DNA from: an uncultured Gammaproteobacteria bacterium
GTDB taxonomy: Bacteria > Pseudomonadota > Gammaproteobacteria > Pseudomonadales > Pseudohongiellaceae
DNA length: 5,141 nucleotides
Direction of reading: 5' to 3'
NCBI GenBank assembly: GCA_903889815.1
Contig: CAISYX010000002.1
Location: forward strand, 1-5,141
This document shows, in pieces, positions 1-5,141 of the stretch; positions within the stretch are counted from its first letter, which is position 1; the number at the start of each line of letters is the position of its first letter. The notes under the pieces are model-generated. The model was not told the origin of the DNA, made no database searches, and was given only the letters and a program-made list of their open reading frames with translations. Made by a program: the position numbers and the translations under genes.

Positions 1-861
1 CACTCCGGAGTCATGGATCGACACCAGCAGTTGATCAGGACGGACTCCGCAGCTGGCCACGCGGTCATTGTCATCATGTGACAGCACAGCCCACAACGTC
101 TGGTGGTCTGGTGATGACCCTGCAGCGGGACGTTCGACGGAATTGATCTTGGGCGATCCCATGAAGCCGGCCACGAATCGATTGACGGGCTTGTTGTACA
201 GATCGAGTGGGGTGCCTACCTGCTCAATCCGTCCTTCATTGAAGACAGCGATCCGGTCAGCCAGCGTCATGGCCTCGACCTGATCGTGCGTCACGTAGAT
301 CATCGTGCTGCGTAACGTCTGGTGCAGGCGACGCAGTTCGATACGCATCTCCACTCGCAAGGCTGCATCGAGATTGGACAGAGGCTCGTCGAAAAGAAAG
401 ACCTTGGGCTGACGAACGATGGCCCGGCCAATGGCCACGCGTTGACGCTGCCCGCCGGACAATTCCCGGGGGTAACGCCCCAGCAGGTCGTCAAGCCGCA
501 GGGACTGGGCAGCGCGGTGAACCTGGGTATCACGCTCCTGTCGCCCCACGCCTGCCATGCGCAAGGCGAAACCCATGTTTTCAGCCACCGTCATGTGGGG
601 ATACAGGGCGTAACTCTGGAACACCATGGCGGCGCCGCGCTCGGCGGGATGGATGTCGTTGCACCGTACTCCGTCGATCAGGACATCGCCCTGCGTCGGG
701 CTTTCCAGGCCGGCGATCATGCGCAGGGTGGTGGTTTTCCCGCAACCTGAAGGTCCGACGAACACCATGAATTCGCTATCGGCCACCTGCAGGTCGATGC
801 CGCGAATGACCTCCGTGTCCTTGAAGCGCTTGGTCAGCGCCTTCAGGGTGACGGCAGCCAT
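1..861 (-). CDS. Sugar ABC transporter ATP-binding protein, MalK/UgpC type (partial, C-terminus outside window)
   Basis: This is the energy-coupling ATPase of a carbohydrate importer, acting on the cytoplasmic face of the inner membrane. Reading down from the ATG at 861, the frame is open for all 287 codons to the window edge with no stop. Visible motifs are Walker A GPSGCGKT (residues 36-43), Q-loop Gln82 in VFQSYALYPHMTV, signature LSGGQ (134-138), Walker B VFLFDE (154-159), D-loop SNLD (162-165) and switch His192 in YVTHDQVEAMT. After the nucleotide-binding domain comes GFMGSPKIN (232-240) and then GVRPDQL (272-278), the TOBE/regulatory region of the MalK/UgpC family. Family members usually have about 350-370 residues, so roughly the last 70-80 lie to the left of the window. 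The start follows the hydrolase stop by one base (TGACATG) and has a good ribosome binding site, so the two are probably translationally coupled. The ATPase class is very secure. The substrate comes only from neighbours, because these ATPases are often shared between importers. Pipelines may name it ugpC, but glycerol-3-phosphate transport is not implied. Confidence 0.96.
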   Translation of the reverse strand, partial: MAAVTLKALTKRFKDTEVIRGIDLQVADSEFMVFVGPSGCGKTTTLRMIAGLESPTQGDVLIDGVRCNDIHPAERGAAMVFQSYALYPHMTVAENMGFALRMAGVGRQERDTQVHRAAQSLRLDDLLGRYPRELSGGQRQRVAIGRAIVRQPKVFLFDEPLSNLDAALRVEMRIELRRLHQTLRSTMIYVTHDQVEAMTLADRIAVFNEGRIEQVGTPLDLYNKPVNRFVAGFMGSPKINSVERPAAGSSPDHQTLWAVLSHDDNDRVASCGVRPDQLLVSIHDSGV

Positions 862-862
862 G

Positions 863-2245
863 TCACCCTCTTCCCTGGCTGTGCAAGGCCGATTGTCGAG
901 CCAGCATGTCACGCCACCACAGAGCGCTGTCCTTCAGGGTTCGGGTTTGGGTGGCGTAGTCCACATGCACGATGCCGAATCGCTTGGCGTAGCCGCTGGC
1001 CCACTCGAAGTTGTCCATCAGGCTCCACACCATGTAGCCTGCCATCGGTACCCCTTGGCGCATCGCCATTGCCAATGCGGCGATGTGCTGCTTCAGATAC
1101 TCCGTCCGGTCGGCATCACGCACCCTGCCGTCAGCGTCCATGCGGTCGGGAAATGCCCCGCCGTTTTCCGTGATGTAGGTGGGGGGCAGGGGGTAGTCGC
1201 GGTGCAGGCGCAACAGAAGTTCTGTCAGGCCTTGTGGAAAGATCTCCCACTCCATGTCGGTCAGTGGCCATTCACTGGATTTCACGTCGAACGGCTCGCC
1301 TGCGCTCACCACTGAGCGCGAGTAGTAGTTGATGCCGAGAAAATCTATCGGCGTCTCGATCACAGCCATGTCGCCGGGCTGCACCCGAGGTGCGTCTTCG
1401 CCCAGGTGCTGCAGGACGTCGGTGGGGTACCCGCGGCCAAACAGCGCATCCATGTACCAGCGCAGCAGGAGCCCGTCCTCGATACGGGTCTTCGCGATGT
1501 CTTGTTCAGACGGCGTGGCCGGCATCAGGGGCGCCAGGTTCAGCACGATTCCCAGGGGCTTTCTGAAACCCTGCGCTCGCAATGCACGCAGCGCCAGCCC
1601 GTGGCTCAAAAGCAGATGGTGGGCCACCTGCATCGCAGTAGCTCTGTGCCGGATACCTGGCGCGAAGATGCCACTGTCATGACCCAACATGGCAATCACC
1701 CAGGGTTCGTTGTGGGTGGTCAGCGAGCTGAGGCGGTCGCCTAGATGTTGGGCCATGCCCAGCGCGTACTCCACGAACCGATCGACGGTCTCCCTGGCCT
1801 CCCATCCGCCTTGGTCTTGCAGGGCCTGTGGAAGATCCCAGTGATTCAGGGTCGCATGCGCCTGGATGCCGCGGGCATGCAGGCCCTCCACCAGGCGCCT
1901 GTAGAACGCGATACCGGCTTCATTCCACGGGCCGTCACCCGCAGGACGTACCCGCGGCCATGAAACCGAGAACCGGTAGGCGTTCACCCCCAGCGATGCA
2001 ATCAGATCCAGGTCTTCCTCAAGCCGGTGGTAGTGGTCGCAGGCGGTCTGCGGAGAGCTGCCGTCGGCAATGTTGCCGGGCGTCAGGCAAAAACGATCCC
2101 AGATGGATTCCCCTCTGCCGTCCTGGTCGGCTGCACCTTCGATCTGGGTCGCACTGGTGGCAACTCCCCAGGTGAAATCCGCAGGGAAGACCATGGTCGG
2201 ATCCAGCAAGGGTTGCAGGGCGGGGTGTTCAGATGGGGCATTCAT
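863..2245 (-). CDS. Glycoside hydrolase family 1 enzyme, probable beta-glucosidase
   Basis: This is a retaining beta-glycosidase of family GH1, expected to release glucose (or a related sugar) from the non-reducing end of beta-glucosides such as cellobiose. At 460 residues it has normal length for a bacterial single-domain (beta/alpha)8 barrel. The N-terminal family signature FPADFTWGVATSATQIEG is at residues 20-37, with sugar-binding Gln34. NHWDLP at 134-139 holds the -1 subsite His135. THNEP (177-181) gives acid/base Glu180. GINYYS (304-309) holds Tyr308. ITENG (358-362) gives nucleophile Glu360. WSLMDNFEW (407-415) supplies Trp407, Glu414 and Trp415 for glycone recognition. No catalytic residue is missing. 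No signal peptide is visible, so it should be cytoplasmic and act on sugar imported by the adjacent transporter. The start is uncertain. ATG 2245 has only a GAAG placed too close, and Met18 (ATG at 2194) sits just before the conserved fold with an equally weak site. Family members act variously on glucosides, galactosides or fucosides. Beta-glucosidase is the most common activity but is not proven here. Confidence 0.96.
   Translation of the reverse strand: MNAPSEHPALQPLLDPTMVFPADFTWGVATSATQIEGAADQDGRGESIWDRFCLTPGNIADGSSPQTACDHYHRLEEDLDLIASLGVNAYRFSVSWPRVRPAGDGPWNEAGIAFYRRLVEGLHARGIQAHATLNHWDLPQALQDQGGWEARETVDRFVEYALGMAQHLGDRLSSLTTHNEPWVIAMLGHDSGIFAPGIRHRATAMQVAHHLLLSHGLALRALRAQGFRKPLGIVLNLAPLMPATPSEQDIAKTRIEDGLLLRWYMDALFGRGYPTDVLQHLGEDAPRVQPGDMAVIETPIDFLGINYYSRSVVSAGEPFDVKSSEWPLTDMEWEIFPQGLTELLLRLHRDYPLPPTYITENGGAFPDRMDADGRVRDADRTEYLKQHIAALAMAMRQGVPMAGYMVWSLMDNFEWASGYAKRFGIVHVDYATQTRTLKDSALWWRDMLARQSALHSQGRG
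866..871 (-). promoter_or_regulatory. Ribosome binding site of the transport ATPase gene
   Basis: On the minus strand this reads AGAGGG, four bases before the ATG at 861. It lies inside the last codons of the hydrolase gene, immediately before that gene's TGA. It supports the ATG at 861 as the ATPase start and suggests termination-reinitiation coupling between the two genes. Assigned by eye from similarity to the Shine-Dalgarno consensus. Confidence 0.6.
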
Positions 2246-2318
2246 GGCTTCAGAAGGTCAGGGCAGGTCTTGACTTGATGGAGGGTGATGAGGGGTCGCT
2301 TCCCGATGAGTTCAGGCT
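2246..2318 (-). other. Intergenic gap between permease 2 and the hydrolase
   Basis: This 73-base stretch is the only appreciable non-coding DNA in the window. I see no convincing -35/-10 pair, no terminator-like stem with a T-run, and no strong Shine-Dalgarno sequence before the ATG at 2245. The forward strand carries a small direct repeat (two GGTC units about six bases apart, near 2256-2270). A three-base GGG/CCC pairing near 2290-2305 is too small to call a structure. The gap could hold an internal promoter, a processing site or simply spacer. Confidence 0.5.
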
Positions 2319-3143
2319 TCACTTGACGGCGCCGGTGGTCAGGCCGGAAATGAGCTGCCTGGAAGACAGCGCGAAAAGGATCAACAGAGGAATGGTGGCG
2401 ATGGCCGAGCCGGTCATCAACGCGCCCCACTCGGTATTGACGGGGCTCTGCAGACTGCGCAGTGCCAGGGGCAGCGTGTACTGATCTGCGCTGCGCATCA
2501 CGATCAATGGCCCGATGAAGTTGTTCCACGAGGCAATGAAAGTGATGAGCCCCAGCGTGCCCAGTGCAGGCTTGAGCAGAGGCAGCACGATGCGCCAGTA
2601 GATGGCGAACTCGCCACAACCGTCCATGCGAGCCGCTTCGATCAGCTCGCGCGGGATGGCGCTGGCGGCAAACTGCCTCATCAGGAAGATGCCAAAGGCG
2701 CTGGCCGCGCCGGGGATGTACAGGCCGCGGTGCTGGTCGATCCATCCGAGCGCGTCCATGATCAGGAAGGTGGGGATCATGTTCATGAAGGACGGCAACA
2801 GCATGGTGGCCATCACCAGCGTGAACAGGGCCTTCTTGAAGCGGAACTCCATCAAGGCAAACGCGTACCCGGCCATCGAGCAGAACACCAGCGTCAGCGC
2901 GGTGGAGGCCAGCGCCACGTAAAGGCTCCAGCCGAGGTTGCGCCAGAAGGGCAAGCGCGAGGTCAGGATCTGCAAGTTGTCCAGCAGGTCCGCGCCGAAC
3001 CACATCGGTGGTGGCATGTTGAAGATGGCCGTACGCGAATGCGTCGCAAAAACGAACATGAAGTAAAACGGCGCCAACATGAAGAGCGCCCCCACCAGCA
3101 CCAGCAGCTTGGCAGCCCATGGGGCCATGCGTTGCGGATTCAT
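2319..3143 (-). CDS. Sugar ABC transporter permease, MalG type (second membrane subunit)
   Basis: This inner-membrane subunit pairs with the neighbouring MalF-type permease to form the sugar channel. With the start at ATG 3143 the protein has 274 residues, typical of the MalG family. About six hydrophobic segments are visible, near residues 11-33, 71-95, 106-128, 141-160, 196-214 and 246-264. The cytoplasmic EAA loop EAARMDG (169-175), followed by WRIVLPLLKP, is the docking site for the ATPase. The C-terminus GLTTGAVK is the usual MalG-family ending, so the gene is complete there. Start choice: the frame stays open further upstream to a GTG at 3191, but that would overlap permease 1 by 32 bases, lacks a ribosome binding site and adds a charged, proline-rich leader. 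ATG 3143 lies 16 bases after the permease 1 stop and has a weak CAGG about nine bases upstream. Met6 (3128) is a further alternative. The family call is secure. The sugar is inferred only from the adjacent GH1 gene. Confidence 0.93.
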   Translation of the reverse strand: MNPQRMAPWAAKLLVLVGALFMLAPFYFMFVFATHSRTAIFNMPPPMWFGADLLDNLQILTSRLPFWRNLGWSLYVALASTALTLVFCSMAGYAFALMEFRFKKALFTLVMATMLLPSFMNMIPTFLIMDALGWIDQHRGLYIPGAASAFGIFLMRQFAASAIPRELIEAARMDGCGEFAIYWRIVLPLLKPALGTLGLITFIASWNNFIGPLIVMRSADQYTLPLALRSLQSPVNTEWGALMTGSAIATIPLLILFALSSRQLISGLTTGAVK

Positions 3144-3159
3144 CTGGGGCAGCCTGGGT

Positions 3160-4074
3160 TCACGCCTGGCCGCCGCGGGGGCGGAAGGCACGGTTGGTCA
3201 ACCAGGTGAGCACGGCCACCACCGCGAACAGCAGCCATGACATCGCGCTGGCGCCACCAAAGTCATTGAAGTCGAAGGCCATCCGGTAGAGGTAGACCGC
3301 CGAGGTCATCCCGGACTGGTCTACACCGCCTCTGCCTCCGGTGAGGATGAACGGTTCCTCAAACAGTTGCAGCCCGCCGATCACGCTGAGGGTGACGCCA
3401 AAGAAGATCATGGGCTTCAGGTTCGGCAGCGTGATGTGCCAGAACTGCTGCCAACGCCCCGCGCCGTCCATCGTGGCGGCTTCGTACAGGTCTTTCGGGA
3501 TGGTCTGCAGCGCGGCCAGGTACAGCACCACATTGAAACCCAGGTAGCGCCAGAACACGACGAAAGCGATGGCCGGCTTGATGTTCTCCGCCTGGCCCAG
3601 CCAGTCCACGTGTTCGGCTTCGAAGGCTGCGTGAAGCATTGCGTTGATGAGGCCGAAGTCCTTGGAGAACAGCGAGCTGAACATGATGGCGATGGCCACC
3701 GTGGAGGTGATGTAGGGCAGGAAGTAGGCCCCGATGACCCCATCTCGAAGGTGCTTGAACGAGTGATGGATGAACACTGCCAGCGGGATGGCCACCAGGT
3801 GCTGTGGCGCGCCTGACACCACGGCCAGCCACAGGGTGTTCTTCAGCGACTTCCAGAACCACTCGTCCTGCAGTGCGAACGCGAAGTTCTCCAGTCCCAC
3901 GAAGCTCATGGAGTCCAGGCCGCTGGTGGGTTCCCAGGACTGGAACGCGAGGTGCAGGGAGAACAGCAGGGGGAACACCCCGAACACCGCGAACAGCACC
4001 AGAAAAGGGCTGATGAAGAAGTAGGGTGCCCAGCGCGGCGACAGCCGCAGGGCCTGGCGAAGGGAGCGCTTCAT
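3160..4074 (-). CDS. Sugar ABC transporter permease, MalF type (first membrane subunit)
   Basis: This inner-membrane subunit of the carbohydrate importer, 304 residues long, matches the short MalF-like permeases found in binding-protein-dependent oligosaccharide systems. It begins with a basic cytoplasmic stretch (MKRSLRQALRLSPRW), then a first membrane segment near residues 17-43. Further hydrophobic segments lie near 80-103, 115-136, 168-190, 222-240 and 277-293. The ATPase-docking EAA loop EAATMDGAG (198-206) is followed by FWHITLPNLKP, both canonical. ATG 4074 overlaps the binding-protein stop in an ATGA arrangement and has an AGGG seven bases upstream, so the start is well supported and translational coupling is likely. 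The C-terminus ends just before permease 2. No truncation or frameshift is visible. As with permease 2, nothing in the sequence itself names the sugar. Confidence 0.95.
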   Translation of the reverse strand: MKRSLRQALRLSPRWAPYFFISPFLVLFAVFGVFPLLFSLHLAFQSWEPTSGLDSMSFVGLENFAFALQDEWFWKSLKNTLWLAVVSGAPQHLVAIPLAVFIHHSFKHLRDGVIGAYFLPYITSTVAIAIMFSSLFSKDFGLINAMLHAAFEAEHVDWLGQAENIKPAIAFVVFWRYLGFNVVLYLAALQTIPKDLYEAATMDGAGRWQQFWHITLPNLKPMIFFGVTLSVIGGLQLFEEPFILTGGRGGVDQSGMTSAVYLYRMAFDFNDFGGASAMSWLLFAVVAVLTWLTNRAFRPRGGQA

Positions 4075-5141
4075 CGGTGGGCCCTGCGCTCCAACAGGCG
4101 TTGTGCATCGGCCAGGGCCTGGCCGATGTGTTTGCCGCGGTCCAGCACGTTGTCCAACTCCGTGCTGATCACTTCATCTGCGAAGTTGTTCTGCTTGTGC
4201 ACTTCGGTGGAACTGATGCGGCGCGTCGCTTCACGCCACACCACACGGGCCGGCTGACCTCCGAGGAAGGCCACGGGCTGTTCGAAGAACGGGTCCTGGT
4301 GCGTTTCCACCAGCGCGGGGAAGGCGTCCTGGGCCTTGAAGGCTGCCAGCTGCAGCGCGGGGTCCAGCGTCAGCAGTTGGATGAGTTCCCAGGCCAGCGC
4401 CTTGTTCTCGGCGCGGGCCCGGCGTGGGATGGCGTAGAAACTGCCGCCGTATCCCACGAAAGTGTTCTCGGGCAGCTGTGCAGCGCGCCACAAACCCTTG
4501 GTATTGGGCGCCACCCAGTTTGCCATCTGTCCCACCATCCAGGCGCCGGTGAGATCGGTGGCAATCGAGCCCCGGCGGAACCCTTCGGCCCATTCGTTGG
4601 ACCATGCATTCACCTTGGCATCGAGCTGGCGTTGCCGCACTTGCCTGGCGAGCTCGAAGGCCCGGTGGAAGCGCGATGAGTTCACCAAGACCTTGGAGTC
4701 CTTGTCGAAGTACAGCCCCTCGCCTGGGCGCAGGCCGCTGCGGATGACGATGTCCTTGAGCGACTGGGCGTTACCGACCAGGTAGGCGCCCGTGGCAGCC
4801 TTGATCCTGGCTCCCGCTGCCACATAGGCGTCCCAGGATGGTGTCAGATCAGCTTCACTGAGCCCGGCCTTGGACAGCAGGTCGGCACGGTACAGCAAAG
4901 TGCCGGGCCCGATGTCCGTGGGCACCGCCACCCGTGCGCCGCGGCGGTTGCGTGTCTGTTCGAAGGCGTAGGGTACGAATCGCGGGCGCAACGCTTCCGC
5001 TTGGAACGGTGCTAGGGACAGATCCTGCAGGCCCTCTCCTTGCGAGAAACGCCCCACGTAACTGGCTTCCAGCGCCATCACGTCAGGCAAGTAGACCGAG
5101 GTGGACAGCGCGGTGGTCATGGCGGTGTGGTGGTCAGGGTA
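4071..5141 (-). CDS. Sugar ABC transporter substrate-binding protein, family 1 (partial, N-terminus outside window)
   Basis: This is the extracytoplasmic receptor that delivers sugar to the two permeases. The frame is open for 356 codons to the right edge. An ATG at 5120 is present, but the frame continues upstream of it without a stop (YPDHHTA before MTTALSTS). This stretch corresponds to the conserved region some 60-80 residues into family 1 solute-binding proteins, which reads like YHTALTTALATG..PDVVALE. The 5120 ATG is therefore internal, and the true start and secretion signal lie outside the window. Other family features are PDVMALEASYVGRF (visible residues 19-32), VPTDIGPGTLLYRADLL (73-89), NEWAEGFRRGSIATDLTGAW (182-201), and the GGSFYAIP segment (232-239) followed by a helical C-terminal lobe. 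Several Trp and Tyr residues could stack against sugar rings. It overlaps permease 1 by four bases. The family usually has about 410-440 residues, which fits the missing portion. Substrate is inferred as a beta-glucoside from the downstream GH1 gene. Confidence 0.93.
   Translation of the reverse strand, partial: YPDHHTAMTTALSTSVYLPDVMALEASYVGRFSQGEGLQDLSLAPFQAEALRPRFVPYAFEQTRNRRGARVAVPTDIGPGTLLYRADLLSKAGLSEADLTPSWDAYVAAGARIKAATGAYLVGNAQSLKDIVIRSGLRPGEGLYFDKDSKVLVNSSRFHRAFELARQVRQRQLDAKVNAWSNEWAEGFRRGSIATDLTGAWMVGQMANWVAPNTKGLWRAAQLPENTFVGYGGSFYAIPRRARAENKALAWELIQLLTLDPALQLAAFKAQDAFPALVETHQDPFFEQPVAFLGGQPARVVWREATRRISSTEVHKQNNFADEVISTELDNVLDRGKHIGQALADAQRLLERRAHR
4082..4085 (-). promoter_or_regulatory. 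Ribosome binding site of permease 1
   Basis: On the minus strand this reads AGGG, preceded by GC, seven bases before the ATG at 4074 and within the final codons of the binding-protein gene. Its spacing is normal, and it supports the overlapping ATGA start as the true one. Confidence 0.5.

Noticed and set aside
626..1315. A 229-codon plus-strand open frame opposite the hydrolase gene
   Set aside because: It is antisense to a clearly functional GH1 gene with intact catalytic motifs. Its translation resembles no family and is typical of GC-rich antisense frames.
2246..2318. Possible transcription terminator or attenuator between permease 2 and the hydrolase
   Set aside because: Only a three-base GGG/CCC pairing and a short GGTC repeat are visible, with no T-run. 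That is insufficient to call a structured element.
2242..3120. A 292-codon minus-strand frame overlapping permease 2 and ending in an ATGA overlap with the hydrolase start
   Set aside because: The neighbouring frame encodes the canonical permease with EAA loop and GAVK ending. This frame gives a Arg/His/Ala-rich, non-membrane sequence. The neat ATGA junction appears coincidental, and no frameshift in permease 2 is needed.
3359..4108. A 249-codon minus-strand frame overlapping permease 1
   Set aside because: It is an out-of-frame shadow of an intact MalF-type permease, and its translation lacks membrane segments or any family motif.
4026..4679. A 217-codon plus-strand open frame opposite the binding-protein gene
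   Set aside because: It is a shadow of the real gene, with no recognisable domain and a Gln/His/Gly-rich composition typical of antisense translation in GC-rich DNA.
1..5141. Search for an undescribed system, mobile element, CRISPR array, tRNA or prophage remnant
   Set aside because: Coding sequence of one standard sugar ABC transporter/GH1 operon fills almost the whole window. I saw no inverted terminal repeats, transposase motifs, repeat-spacer pattern or RNA gene signature.

Overview
The window holds one tightly packed block of five genes, all on the minus strand. It reads as a sugar-import and hydrolysis operon. In transcription order (right to left) the genes are: an extracellular sugar-binding protein whose N-terminus lies outside the window (>5141 to 4071), a MalF-type permease (4074-3160), a MalG-type permease (3143-2319), a cytoplasmic family 1 glycoside hydrolase (2245-863), and a MalK/UgpC-type transport ATPase whose C-terminus lies outside the window (861 to <1). 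Both edge genes stay open to the window boundary, so the operon extends in both directions.

The genes fit together as one pathway. The binding protein captures a beta-linked glucoside or short oligosaccharide outside the inner membrane. The two permeases form the channel, and the ATPase powers it. The GH1 enzyme has no visible signal peptide, so it should cleave the imported sugar inside the cell. The order binding protein, permease, permease, glucosidase, ATPase matches the alpha-glucoside aglEFGAK layout of rhizobia, but with a beta-type GH1 enzyme in the glucosidase slot. It also matches streptomycete cebEFG-bglC with a dedicated ATPase added. Cellobiose or a similar beta-glucoside is the best substrate guess. 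This rests on gene context and family membership, not on any substrate-specific residue.

Spacing is very tight: a 4-base ATGA overlap (binding protein/permease 1), a 16-base gap (permease 1/permease 2), a 73-base gap (permease 2/hydrolase) and a 1-base gap (hydrolase/ATPase). The 73-base gap is the only appreciable non-coding DNA. The sequence is visibly GC-rich, with strong G/C preference at third codon positions, and the operon has Gram-negative character. A proteobacterium, perhaps of the Burkholderiales, is plausible, but the window contains no marker gene that settles the taxonomy.

I found no RNA genes, mobile elements, CRISPR arrays or long repeats, and no convincing promoter or terminator. 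Nothing here looks like an undescribed system. The points worth a second look are the enzyme/transporter combination, a short linker in the ATPase regulatory domain, uncertain starts, and a weak CebR-like palindrome.
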